Assembly: GCA_033977485.1 (NCBI GenBank)
Contig: CM066985.1
Coordinates: forward strand, 72,277,045-72,341,044
From: Hydrangea macrophylla
Taxonomy: Eukaryota; Streptophyta; Magnoliopsida; Cornales; Hydrangeaceae
Length of the DNA stretch: 64,000 bases
Direction of reading: 5' to 3'
This document shows positions 35,733 through 47,781 of this stretch, piece after piece. A program made the position numbers and the translations under genes. The notes below the pieces were generated by a model. The model made no database searches. It had not been told where the DNA came from and saw only the letters and a list, made by a program, of their open reading frames with translations. The stretch's first letter is position 1. The number at the start of each line of letters is the position of its first letter.

Positions 35733-38177
35733 TAAGGAAAAAAAAAGGTTAAGAGTTTAAAGAGCATTAATAATGGTGAGACATAAAGGGACATCAAAAT
35801 AATGTATTGTAGAGTTGTGTTGTAGAAAATTTAAGATCAATTATTGCGTGAATAAATCTCCAATTAAGGCCCCTTGCAATCTATACCTACTGCTTTGAAT
35901 TTTCTGCAAAACTAGTTATGACCCCGTGCACTTGCATGGGATAGTTGCGAAAGAAAAAAAGTGATTGCACGGGATAGTCTTTTTTTTTTTTTTTGGGGGA
36001 CAAAATGCACTGGATACTTGAGAAAACGATTAAAAAAAAAAACATGATTGGAGATAATTAATACTGATACAAAAAGAGTTAAAGCTCCTCATACCTTTTC
36101 TTTTTTCTTTTTTTGGTTGAACCTCTTTTATTTTGTCAGAATAACGAAATTAGTTGATAGGAATAGTATGAACCATATTTTTATGACATAACTCAACATA
36201 TAATATATCCACAACATCTCGATGCATCAACTTGATTTGTACAAATATAAAATTAATTTTTTTTAGAGTATTGCTATGCTTTCCAAATTTCTATCCCAAA
36301 TGATGTGATAGTGGGATCACTATGGGGTCACTTCAACATCCTCCAATCAAAATTCAGTGGTCTCATTGTCATGTCATTTGGGATGGAAATTTGGGAAGCA
36401 TAGCGTTACTCGTTTTTTTTTAAACATCAATAAGTTGATTATATTAAGTAAAGTCTCAAAGGCCAAGCAAGTTACAACATAGATCCAGTACACCTTTTGC
36501 ATGGAACAAAAGGCATGCCACCTCTAAACAAAAGAACTTGGGCAAAAATCCAATTATCTTGTGGGCACACAGATAGCATCGGACCAAATCCAAACAAAAG
36601 AATCACTGAAAAATAAAGTAGTCAAGAAAATGACCAAAGCAAACCCACAAATTACATCAAAACAAAAAATAGAAATATCAAATTGCCCCAAGCAAAAGAA
36701 GTCTAAAAGCAACTATAAATTTATAGCATACAATGTTTAGTTATATAAGCACGAATGTTACAAAATATTGTACGTAAGATAATAAAACATTGTACCTCAA
36801 TTTGGTCATATGAAATACAATTTGATTTCCTCAGTGACAAAGTGTCTATCCATAAAAAAGATGATGTGAAAAATGAAATAAAACAATAAAAAAGAATGAA
36901 CACAAAAATTTTATTATTACTGTGAAAACAATGCATATCCTACATATTGTAGGCATTCCATTATAGTGGAAAAAATAAAGGTAGGGAAAAGATAACGGGT
37001 ATAAGGATGTGAATTGGACAAACTAATATATGAATTTAATGCTATAATCTTGCACTTTTTTATTGTGTTAAACATTATAAAAGGCCAAAAACAATATGGA
37101 ATAGAAATTTTTTTTAATGACACAATTAATAGTTGTAGTATGGTTAGAAAAATAAAATAAGGAATTTACAAAATATATGCCATTTTATATATTCAAACAG
37201 AATATGATGTACTGCAATCTAAAACTAATATGTCATTTCATATTTCCTTATTGCGTTAATGACACAATTAATGCTAGCATTTTTTGTCAACTATACATAT
37301 GTGATTGTTAAGTTTCTCAAATTAGAATTTATATTTAATAGATTTGACCACACTTGTAGGTAAGGATTAGTTTGAACAATATATATTGTATATATTATTT
37401 GTGAACGATAAATAAAAATTCATACAAAATGCCACGTGGAAGAAGCAAAGGCAATATTTTAGAATGTTAGTTAGACTAAAGCAGCGAACATGATCTATAA
37501 AAATCAAATTAAACATGAATGAACAATGTGAATTCACATATGAAAAAAAAGAGCAATATAGACAATGGAATAAAGTATGACTAATAGTTCATATGCATCA
37601 AAACCAAGAAATAACAAGCAAAAGATCTAGAGGAATTAACTCCGATCCTCTGAAATTAAGGTATTGACTATGCTGCTAATGACATTTCAATTAATTTGAT
37701 TATAGAGAATGTTATGCAGATTTCAAATCCGAATTTGATTCTAATGACAAAATTATTTAAATTAGCTTTTACACGATCGACCAAATGCGAAAATAGCAGT
37801 AACTATTAGAATTTGACCTTTTACTCTTATGAAATAGTTCGTTCTATGTGTTTTTTTTCTTTCTAAAACAACTCAAAAAATAAGAAATAAAAATGTTAAC
37901 TGCCAAGTCTGTTAATTGAGTCGTCCAATCAAGTCTTCAAAACATACATGTAAAGAATAGATAAAAAACTGCAATTTGTAGAACAAATAAAATTAAAGGT
38001 TTGTAATGATCGATGTATGAAAAAAATATAACCTTTTCTTGAAGCATATAGTGTATTAACTTACAAAATAAAAAACTAAATTATTCGATGTAGTGAACCC
38101 GTGCTTGCACAGGGTAAGCTAATTTGAAAAAAGTTATATATCTAAAATAAGGTAATATCTCAATTAACATGACAATA

Positions 38178-38216
<39 letters not shown>

Positions 38217-38821
38217 GGTACGTAGTTGTGTTGGTAAAAACACATTCTTTCTGGAAAAATTATAAATTGAATAATCAAAGTCATTAAAAAAATGAACTTA
38301 TAAAAATTCAATTTGATTGGAGATTGTTATTGATAAGAAACCCATGTTACTAATAGAAATCCATAGATTCTTAGACCTATGTTATAAATATGATTAATCA
38401 TTTTATTAGTTTATTGCATTAATTTTATTAAGTGCAATAAAGCATTTGATTGCATTTAATTTATTAGTTGACCAATATAATATGTAATAAGTGAGTATTG
38501 TGCAAATTGAATATATATATATATATATATAAATTAGAAATTCAGGAAAAATGACACGTGGTAGCACCTAAGGTTTCTGTTTTCACATATATATATATAT
38601 TAGATTTAGTTCGTGGAATATAAACCAATGGCCTGTTTGGAAATTCTAAAAATAGGATCAGGTTAATATCAAGTCTCACTTTTATTTATTTGATTGATTG
38701 ATTTATTTATTTTTATGGTCTTCATGAAAATAATTAGTATTACGTTGGTTTGGTAAAGAACCTATTTTAGAAGAATTTTTAAACCATATCCCCTGAAATT
38801 TTGATTTTTTTTTTACATATC

Positions 38822-38874
<53 letters not shown>

Positions 38875-39001
38875 ACACTCAAGCCCTCCTAAAATTTCAG
38901 AAAAGCTCTCTATTTTATGAATATGTGAGTTTTTGGTTTAATTTTAACGGAGTTTGTAATTCTAAGCCTACCCCACTCTGAAAATATGTATCTTAGAATA
39001 T
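35733..39001. other. AT-rich intergenic DNA
   Basis: No coding sequence recognised. Contains a fold-back MITE (36266-36411), poly-A runs at about 38180-38212 and 38823-38872, (AT)n at 38510-38530 and 38590-38600, and CGTGCACTTGCATGGG / CGTGCTTGCACAGGG words at about 35930 and 38100 (see findings). 36420-36700 has a LINE-3'-end-like look, but I cannot support the call. Confidence 0.5.
36266..36411. mobile_element. Fold-back MITE, GAGTA(A/T)TGCTATGC family, copy 1
   Basis: Terminal inverted repeats of about 38 bases: GAGTATTGCTATGCTTTCC... at the left and the inverse of GAGTAACGCTATGCTTCCC at the right. Flanks are T-runs, so the duplication is not readable. Confidence 0.75.
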
Positions 39002-39006
39002 ATTAC

Positions 39007-39628
39007 TGTTTATACCATAAAATATAATTATAATACTATGGTGATGATGAAGAAGGAAGTTAATTTGGAGGAGCTTCTTTGGGAAGAAACACATGTGTAA
39101 ATGAATTTGAATTGGTAGTTAAATGTAATAGGAGGGAAATATTCAAATTCAAATGGGTAGTTATAGGTTTCTTCTATAAATAGATGTATTGTACTCCTTT
39201 GTAAGGGTCCTTGACACACAAACAATTGCATTAATATATCTACTTTATTTTCTTCATCTATTCGGCCACCATGGCCATTAGTTTAGGTAATTTAATTTAG
39301 CCTAGTTAGGAGTAGTGTATTTTAATGCTTTCATTGTTCTTAGTTTTAACTCAGTTCTTATACTTTCTATTTCATGTAGTTTAGTCATTGTACTATTCGA
39401 AGTACATAGGATCAGTCACTGTTTCGAGATTGTTTGTATTTCCTTTTCCTGTATGGTTTCATCTTTATCAAATCACACTCTATTTCATCTCACATGATAA
39501 AAGTCCTATTTAAAGCATCGAACGTCACCACAATCTCCCTGGTGAGGCGCAGTTTGGATAATCACACATACACATTGGCAATTTGCTTGCCTGGCATGCT
39601 CACACTTATATAATTTTCCAGCCAAACA
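39007..39628 (+). repeat. 5' LTR of a non-autonomous LTR element
   Basis: Begins TGTTTATACC and ends CCAAACA. Preceded by ATTAC (39002-39006). Homologous to the LTR at 41918-44604 apart from a ~137-bp internal deletion here and a 1.9 kb insert there. TATAAATAG at about 39174 is a likely TATA box. Confidence 0.85.
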
Positions 39629-39681
39629 TTTTTGGCACGCCCGGTGGGACTCAAGTGTCAAGGTGAATTTTGAAGAGTTGA

Positions 39682-40146
39682 ATGTTTTACCCTCTTCAAC
39701 ACCATATTTTGGTGATAACAATTTTCGAATGGTTGTATGTTTTACCATCAACACCATATTATGGTGATAAAAAATGGTTCACAGATTTTATTCCATTATT
39801 GGAACAAGTAAAGGACCAATTGTTTATTTTAGAAAATGAATTTCACAAAATGGCTCGGGGGTTGTCGAACCTTCTTCAAAATTATGAGCCAATAGATGAA
39901 AATAACTTGATTGTGAAGAATCTTCAAGATCCTTTAGTGGTGGAAATAAAAACTTCACAGTCACCCTCATCACCCATATTGGTTAATCAACCAACCAATC
40001 GTGATAAAAAAATACTTGAGGGGTGTATTTTCAACCAAATATGGTTGAGAATCATGAACAAGATTTTGTTCATGAATTTGAGTTTTTCAACAATACTATA
40101 CAAAGTGTTAAAATCTATGAATTATTCAAGCCATCTATGGCTTTAG
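39682..40146 (+). CDS. Unrecognised reading frame in the LARD-like element
   Basis: 154-residue frame that I cannot assign. Residues 1-30 come from two copies of a short repeat (CACCATATT(T/A)TGGTGATAA) and are unlikely to be protein; residues 31-125 contain a moderately charged stretch (LLEQVKDQLFILENEFHKMARGL) that could be a helix. It sits where gag would start. It may be a gag relic or chance; there is no further coding sequence downstream. Confidence 0.3.
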   Translation: MFYPLQHHILVITIFEWLYVLPSTPYYGDKKWFTDFIPLLEQVKDQLFILENEFHKMARGLSNLLQNYEPIDENNLIVKNLQDPLVVEIKTSQSPSSPILVNQPTNRDKKILEGCIFNQIWLRIMNKILFMNLSFSTILYKVLKSMNYSSHLWL

Positions 40147-40569
40147 TTGGTCAACACTCACTTTGGCTTTGTGGTGCTCATCAAAATTGGGTTATGATCA
40201 TATGGATTATTTTATGGCAGTACTTTTATGAAAAAAAAAAAACTGACCAGCATTTCAAGTACCTTTGAAGTAGTGCATGTAGAGGTACTTCAAGTACCTT
40301 TGAAATGTTACTGCACATAGAAGTGTTTCCAGTACCTTCGAAGTGGTGTTTGGTCACCGAATTAATTCTAGTGGCAATGTCTATCCAGCAGTCCATGTGA
40401 GTTAGCCATTGGTGCCCACATTGATGTTCAAATGGACATATTTTATTGGATAATGCTTGGTTTTGTTATCACCTGGTTCTCTTAAAAGTGGTCACTGCTA
40501 ATGATCAGGTTCGAAGCGTGTTTACATGATTCGAATGATATTTATACTCAGCACCAAGTTATGGTGATA

Positions 40570-41840
40570 ATTAAAGAATGATTCAATGGCATCAAAAGAT
40601 TTGGCTGTGTGTTTTAATCTGTGGACCTGTAATTCGAGGTTATTTATAGATCAAGATTGGTTCAAAGGGTTTAAAAAATTTATTGCATTGGCTTCGAAGC
40701 CATTTATAAATAATTTATTTTTTGTTCGAAGCAATTATATTGACTTTGAAATAAATTTAAAGCCATATTTTGGTGTTTGAATCTTTTATATTGGCTTCGA
40801 AGCAAGTTTAAAGCCGCCATTTTGGTGATTCAAAAATAATGATATTAGTTTTGAATCAATTTAAAGCCATATATTGGTGTGAAGCTATTACTTTGGCTTC
40901 AAAACAAATTAAAAATAATTTATTTTATATTCGAAGTTATTTTATTGGCTTCGAATTAAGTCTAAAGCCATTTTTTTGGTGTGGTGTTTAAAGTTAATCT
41001 ATTGGTTTTGAACCAAATTAAAAATAGTTTATATTGTGTTCAAGGCTTTTATTTTGGCTTTGAAGCAAAATTATAATCCTTTATTTGTGTTCGAACCCCT
41101 TATATTTACTTCAAATACAGTTTTTAAGCCATCATTTTATGTTTTGTGTTCGAAGCTATCATATTGGCTTCGAAACAATTTATTTTAGACGTCAATTCAA
41201 TGGCTTCAAAGCAAGATTTAAAGCCATATTTTGGGATTCAAAGCTATTACATGGACTTTGAAGCAATTTGAAAACACTTTATTTTGTGTTCAAGGCAATT
41301 ACATTGGCTTCGAAGCAAGTTTAAAGTAAATGATTTTGTATTGGCTTCGAAGCCCTTTGAAGTCATTGTTTTGTGTTTAAAACTATTACATTGACTTCGA
41401 ATTATTTGAGACTGATTTACATACAAACACATCGTAATTGTGTTGTTGGCGCTGAAGTTATACTCATGCAATTGGTGTCTTCGAGTGAGGTGGGCTCGAA
41501 GTAAAAGTGAGATCGAAGTCTCATAAGTTACTACCATGAAGTCTTGTGGCAGGTGAAGTTGCCAAGGATAATCAGTCAGTGGGCCCATGTGTTGAAATTC
41601 AAGTGTCAAGTACATGACATATGGATTGCTAGTTAGTGATAAAGTATGGTACCCATTCGAATTCATAATATTGCCAATCAATTTTGGCTTCGAATCCACT
41701 TTTAAGCCACCCATTTTGTGTTCGAACTAACTGTATTGGCCACGAATGCTACTGTTCGAACCTATTGTATTGGCCACGAATGCTACTTTAAAGCCATTTT
41801 CGTGTTCGAAGTTGTTGAGTTGGCTTCGAAGCAAATTTTT
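40570..41840 (+). repeat. Degenerate TTCGAA-rich minisatellite
   Basis: More than a dozen imperfect units built around TTGGCTTCGAAGC(C/A)A...TTTAAAGCCA, spaced roughly 50-110 bases, covering most of the interior of the LARD-like element. The core GGCTTCGAAGCC is self-complementary. A clearer 34-bp direct repeat (GTATTGGCCACGAATGCTAC) lies at about 41730-41790. Confidence 0.8.
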
Positions 41841-41917
41841 TTTTTATGAAAATCAAGAAATTGGTTCTTTAAAAATTACGTACGCTTCATTTTCAAAGAA
41901 CCAGGGGCCGGGGCTTA

Positions 41918-44604
41918 TGTTTATACCATAAAATATAATTATAATACTATGTAATAATAATAATATTATTATTATTATTATGAGCTCTTTTGGCTTGCCA
42001 TAGAAGCCATTTAGAAGCCATTTGGAAAGTACTTGCAGGACACTTGGCATCGTAGGATTGAAGCAAAGGAGGTTACTTGAAATCAATGGTGATGATGAAG
42101 AATGAAGTTATTTTGGAGGAGCTTATTTGGGAAGAAACACATATGTAAATGAATTTGAATTGGTAGGTAAATGTAATAGAAGAGAAATATTCAAATTCAA
42201 ATGGGTAGTTATAGGTTTCTTGTATAAATAGATGTATTGTACTCCTTTGTAAGGGTCCTTGACCACACAAACAAATGCATTAATATATGGGATATTAGGT
42301 CATAGACCCCTTAAAATTATGTGTTTTAGTAAAAAAAAACCCACATTTTTTGCAGTTTTATGAAAAGCCCCTCGCTACTTTTCGTATTTGGTGAAAAGCT
42401 CCTCCGCTCACAGATTATGTTATATTATCTGTGAACTTTAAATCATCATAACTCACTCGTTTTTTTGGTTTTTTTGGGTGATTTTTTTTTTTGATATCAT
42501 GTATATTTTCGAGATCTACGCATTAGACTTGAAAGTTGTACAAAAAAAAGTAATTTGGAACTTCATTTTTCATTTTTATCTTTCAGATATATAATATTAT
42601 CTGTTTACATTAACAGATAAAACCACCACAACTTTATCAATTCTTGGGCTTTTTGGGTGATTTTTTTTTTTGAATTCATGTATTTATTTGAGATCTACCC
42701 ATTGGACTTGAAAGTTGTACAAAAAATAATAATTTGGAACTTCGTTTTTCATTTTTATCTTTCAGACACAAACAGATAATATTATCTGTTTACACTAACA
42801 GATAATATAATTTGTCAACTTTAAACCACCATAACTTCATCAATTCTTGGACTTCTTGGGTGATTTTTTTTTTATTTCATGTATTTCTTTAAGATCTACG
42901 CATCGGACTTGAAAGTTGTACAAAAAAATAATAATTTGGAACTTCGTTTTTCATTTTTATTTTTCAGACACAAACAAATAATATTATCTGTTTACACTAA
43001 CAGATAATATTATTTGACAACTTTAAACCACCATAACTTCATCAATTCTTGGACTTTTTTGGTGATTTTTTTTTTTTTTTTTTTTATTTTTTTATTTCAT
43101 GTATTTCTTTAAGATCTACGCATCGGACTTGAAAGTTGTACAAAAAAAATAATTTGGAACTTCGTTTTTCATTTTTATCTTTCAGACACAAACAGATAAT
43201 ATTATATGTTTACACTAACATATAATATTATTTGTCAACTTTAAACCACCATAACTTCATCAATTCTTGGACTTTTTGGGTGATTTTTTTTTTTATTTCA
43301 TGTATTTCTTTAAGATCTACGCATCGGACTTGAAAGTTGTACAAAAAAAAAATAATTTGGAGCTTCGTTTTTCATTTTTATCTTTAAGACACAAACAGAT
43401 AATATTATCTGTTTACACTAACAGATAATATTATCTGTCAACTTTAAACCACCATAAATTTATCAATTCTTGGGCTTTTTGGGTAACTTTTTTTTATTTC
43501 ATGTATTTCTTTAAGATCTACGCATCGGACTTGAAAGTTTACAAAAAAAAATAATTTAGAACTTCGTTTTTCATTTTTATCTTTCAGACACAAACATATA
43601 ATATTATCTGTTTACACTAATAGAATATTATTTGTCAACTTTAAACCACCATAACTTTATCAATTCTTGGGCTTTTTGGATATATATTTTTTTTAATTTC
43701 ATGTATTTCTTTGAGATCTACGCAATAAGCGTGGAAATTTTAAGAAAAAAGTCAAGTTGCAGCCTAATTTTGAGGTTTTATCTATCTTACAGATAATATT
43801 ATCTGTTATTAGTATGTCTAATAGATAATATTATCCGTCAACTTTAAACTACCATAACTTTATCAATTCTTGGGTTTTTGGGGTGATTTTTTTTTATTTC
43901 GTGTATTTTTTTTAAGATCTATGCATCTATGGTACCAATTGTACGAAAGAAATATATTTTTATTATATGTATGCGAAAAAAATGCAATTTTTCATATTTG
44001 TTTGATGTTTAGTTTTTTTTGTTCCAGTATTTCATGATCAACATTGAACTTGACTGATAGATCTCATTTTGCTGATTTCAAAACTTCAAATTTTACGAAA
44101 AACGGACTTGTATAACAAATGTTATAGCAATTTGAGTGTAAAAAGGGCCTAATGCGATAAAGAAAAGTAGCATGGGTTTTAGTTTTGAAGAGTTTTATTT
44201 GAGGGGGCTATATCTACTTTATTTTCTTCATTTATTCGGCCACCATGGCCATTAGTTTAGATAATTTAATTTAGCCTAGTTAGGAGTAGTGTACTTTAAT
44301 GCTTTCATTGTTCTTAGTTTTAACTTAGTTCTTATACTTTCTATTTCATGTAGTTTTTAGTCATTGTACTGTTCGAAGTACATAGGATCAGTCACTGTTT
44401 CAAGATTGTTTGTATTTCCTTTTCCTTTATGGTTGCATCTTTATCAAATCACACTCTATTTCATCTCACATGATAAAAGGCATGTTTAAGGCATTGAACG
44501 TCACCACAATCTCCCTGGTGAGGCGCAGTTTGGATAATCACACATGCACATTAGCAATTTGCTTGTCTGGCACACTCACACTTACATAATTTTCCAACCA
44601 AACA
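41918..44604 (+). repeat. 3' LTR of the LARD-like element with insert
   Basis: Begins TGTTTATACC and ends CCAAACA, followed by ATTAC. It is split by an insert at 42288-44212; the bases on either side (TTAATATA / TCTACTTTATTTTC) are contiguous in the 5' LTR. Confidence 0.85.
42288..44212. mobile_element. 1.9 kb insert made of ~200-bp tandem repeats
   Basis: Inserted in the 3' LTR between TTAATATA and TCTAC, with TATA repeated at the edges. Its ends are related in inverted orientation: CATAGACCCCTTAAAA near the left and, in inverse, TATAGCCCCCTCAAATA at the right. The interior is about eight units of 170-220 bases; each has GATCTACGCAT (about 42512, 42691, 42891, 43111, 43312, 43513, 43712, 43914) and a palindrome, best form AACAGATAATATTATCTGTT, often in two copies around TTACACT. 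No coding sequence. Probably a non-autonomous DNA transposon; the superfamily is not determined. Confidence 0.75.
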
Positions 44605-44609
44605 ATTAC

Positions 44610-45937
44610 AATATACATATTGCAACAGTAATTGCAATTCAACCCATCTATTACCACGAACCAAGTCATAAATGCCAAATAATAAGTAACTGAACTAAAA
44701 TTAATGAGATTATAATCCAAAATGATCCTAATATTTAGTCATACCCATTTTCTTTTCACTTCTTTACTTAACCAAACCCAAATTGATTTAATGTCATTTC
44801 AAGCTTTACAGAAAATGCTACACGAAAAATGTGTATAAATAGAACAAAAAAATAGCCTCGGCGACGCTGCACCTGAATCCCGGTAAAATTTACCCTCCAA
44901 GCACCACTTCCAAATTTTGCCCCTACCAAGCCCCCCATTGTCAACTTTTTGCATCCGCCCTGCATCATTGAACTCCTGGATACTTAAAAACAGTTACAAA
45001 AATATGGAACAACGTATGAATCTGGTTCTTCTTTGAACCAAAAAAATTGGTTCTTGTGATATCCAAACTACTTTTAAATTGATTCATGTGATAGATGTGG
45101 TTCATGTGTTGTAGAAGTGGTGTCAACGCCATAATTGATTATGTATGTCATTTGGATGCATAAATGTGCACAAGTCAATTATGCTATTGTGGTGTATTAT
45201 GCTAATATGAAACTGCATACTTAATTTGCTACGTTATACATTAGAATAATAGAATCTTTTAACTTTATAAACACACTATACATACTATGGAGGATTCTGA
45301 TCAGAGTCTCGACACTTACTCATGAAGCTTCCTGTGCACCATCCAAATCTTGTAATAGTTCAATCCACAATCAACTTTTTAGAAGGGCTACTGATTTCTT
45401 ATATATACTCCCTTATGCGAGGTGTCCAAAAGAGGAGACTACACGAGTCATATGCAATCTTTGAAAGTTGTTAGTAAACCTAACGAATCTATTCTACACT
45501 AGACGTTTGTCTGATCACTGGCTACTCCTTTATTATTATTATTATTTTTTACTTCTCCTTGTTTGACTTATGAAGCCTTTATCATCTAATAAGAAACCAT
45601 AATGTAGGAATTTGGTAAAAAAAATCACATAATATTGGGTTATTTAAGTTTAAAAGTTAACTCGTTTTTAATTTTAGTCCAAGTCTTTCATTAGTAAAAC
45701 TTACTTAAATTAAATTTTTATGTTACAAAATTTTGCATAATTAGTTATGAAAACATTTAAAATTTTATATGACTAAAATAAAAAAAAACACATTTTATAT
45801 AATTTTTGACCAAATTTTTTTGTAATAATAAGAGAGTAATGTATGGACCCAAGTATATATGGAATCTTAACTCTGTAATATTTGGGAATACGTAAAAATA
45901 ACTGTTATTGGACATTTATGTAGCCCTATTGCAATTA
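44610..45937. other. AT-rich intergenic DNA
   Basis: No feature supported; short reading frames here lack recognisable motifs. Confidence 0.5.
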
Positions 45938-46052
45938 GGAGAAATTGTTCTATGTAACCGTCACATTACGTGACGTCCACTGTCATCTATTCATCGTTGT
46001 AGGACTCATAGAATACTCAAATTACAGTGACGGTTACATGAGATAATTTCTC
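45938..46052. mobile_element. Short fold-back MITE, possible TA insertion
   Basis: Inverted ends GGAGAAATTGTTCTATGTAA...CCGTCAC and the inverse of GTGACGGTTACATGAGATAATTTCTC; TA on both sides fits a Tc1/mariner-like target. Confidence 0.65.
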
Positions 46053-46107
46053 TATAGTTAGAGGTATGGTTTCCTACCACATCAATTAAAATATAAATTT
46101 GAGATTT

Positions 46108-46300
46108 ATAGCATTTACTAATACGATTAAAAAAAATATATGCTTGGTTCATATATTTCGTGAGGAAAATGAGTGGGAAAGGAAAAACAAGATAGGTTTT
46201 CATTTACTAATACAACTAAAAAAAAAATTAAATAAAAATTTGTTTGATTAATAAATTTTGTGAGAGAAAAGAGCGGAGAAAGATTTCCTTTCAAAAGAAC
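46108..46300. repeat. Imperfect two-copy tandem duplication
   Basis: Two ~95-bp units, each starting TTTACTAATAC(G/A)A(T/C)TAAAAAAA and carrying TTCGTGAG/TTTGTGAG followed by a GA-rich stretch. Confidence 0.6.
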
Positions 46301-46680
46301 TAATGCAATAAGAAAAGGAGGCATCTCATGAGGTTATATATAGTTCGGATATATATTGGAAAGTCTTCAAAACTTAATTTCGATATTGTGAGTTCAAATC
46401 ACTTGCATGAGTGACTAGATGCTTCCTTATATCAAGAGTTTACCTTATAGCTATTATATGATGAAAATTAAGTGGGTCTAATGTCATATGTGTTTCAAAA
46501 TCACATCTAAAATACAAATTTGAGAAACATTGCATTAATCAAATTATGATGGACCATATAAGTTTTATTGAATGGTTTGGTCTCTCTCTTTCTCTCTCTA
46601 TCTCTTTTTTTTATTATTATTTTTTTAATTTTATTTTATGTTGTTTCTAAAACATTGAATGGTTTGGCCTTTTTGCTTAG

Positions 46681-46684
46681 GGGG

Positions 46685-46718
<34 letters not shown>
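46681..46718. repeat. AT microsatellite
   Basis: (AT)n of about 34 bases; a shorter one lies at 46867-46882. Confidence 0.9.
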
Positions 46719-46939
46719 TGAATGCAGGGGTATTATAGTCAAAGAAATTAAATTTTGTGGTGTTACCTAACGGAGCACGGATTCTCAACTCTCTTTTGGG
46801 GCAATCATTGTGGGTAGTACTCACGTGGTATTTGTAGAATCATAATTTTTTTTTTGAAAAAATACAAATATATATATATATGTATTGGTGTAATCCTGTA
46901 AGTGTCACGTGAGTGCTATTTACAATAGCAGCTTACATA

Positions 46940-47301
46940 GAGCATCTCCAAGGGACATGTCATTTCCAATGTGGAATGCCAAAGCTTTTTCCAATGTGGC
47001 ACACCAAATAGCTAAAGTTATGTGGCAAATGACATGCTTATTCATAAGTCAAAAATGACATATTAAAAGTTGGCATGCCATTTTCACTTTTTCATTAAAA
47101 TTTTATTGCATTACTTGTTAAACCAATCACTTAATTTGTTAAATGATTAAAAAGTATATAAAAAATTATCATTTAATAAATTTGACATATTGAGTATCAC
47201 TTACTCTAACCAAAATGCTAAATTTTAATATGTCAAATTACCGCATACACCCTCAAATTTATTTAACATACCAAAATTTGTCATATGCCTTGAAGATACT
47301 C
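46940..47301. mobile_element. MITE with GAGCATCTCCAAGG ends
   Basis: Left end GAGCATCTCCAAGG and inverse right end GAGTATCTTCAAGG, 12 of 14 matching. The interior repeats words such as CCAATGTGG and is AT-rich. Flanking duplication not clear. Confidence 0.65.
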
Positions 47302-47393
47302 TTGGTGGCCTAGCATCCTTGGGCAACCTAACGTCCGTGCAATGTTTTGAAAACCGGACCGGTCCATGTAATAATTAAAGTGGACTGTCCAGC

Positions 47394-47659
47394 ATGAGAA
47401 ATTATTCAGTGAGTCCGTTACGCCATATCAACATGATGACGTGGTGCGACCTCTCAATTTTAACCACACATATTACATATACCACATACTTCTAGGGGAT
47501 CAAACTATGTGATTATCATTTAAAAAAAAAAAAAAAAAACTAAACACTAAATGTTATAACCTTCTAGTGTTAGTGGGCACATGATTACCTTTTTTGGAGG
47601 AGGTCACATCACGTCATCATTCTGATGTAGCGTGATGGGCTCGCTGAATAACTTCTCAT
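47394..47659. mobile_element. Fold-back MITE with ~60-bp inverted repeats
   Basis: ATGAGAAATTATTCAGTGAG...GATGACGTGGTGCGACCTC at the left and its near inverse at 47600-47659. Contains a poly-A run at 47522-47539. Confidence 0.8.
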
Positions 47660-47781
47660 CGGAGTGATTGCAAGTGGCTCGTGGTAGAGTATTATAATTG
47701 GATATGAAAGGATTACGTGGCAACACGTGTCCTCTGATCGGATTGTGCACGTATTGTATCGTATCTAGGAGAATTTCACAT

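Larger units (their letters stand above)
39007..44604 (+). mobile_element. Non-autonomous (LARD-like) LTR retrotransposon
   Basis: Complete insertion bounded by the 5-bp duplication ATTAC (39002-39006 and 44605-44609), with two LTRs, a primer-binding-like TTGGCACGCCCGGTGGGAC at about 39631 and a purine tract AGGGGCCGGGG before the 3' LTR (about 41902-41913). No gag or pol domain is recognisable in the 2.3 kb interior, so transposition would need proteins from elsewhere. The interior is mostly a degenerate TTCGAA-rich repeat. Confidence 0.82.

Noticed and set aside
36420..36700. LINE 3' end or gene fragment
   Set aside because: Only a general resemblance; no poly-A tail with target duplication and no coding match could be shown.
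42288..42310. Helitron end at the insert border
   Set aside because: Insertion between A and T fits, but there is no TC start, no CTRR end and no terminal hairpin.
42766..43860. TAATATTA words like the geminivirus origin nonanucleotide
   Set aside because: The palindromes read GATAATATTATC and lack TAATATTAC, the GC-rich stem and any Rep-like coding sequence.
42288..44212. CRISPR-like array
   Set aside because: Units of ~200 bases diverge along their whole length; no short identical repeats with unique spacers, and the context is a plant LTR.
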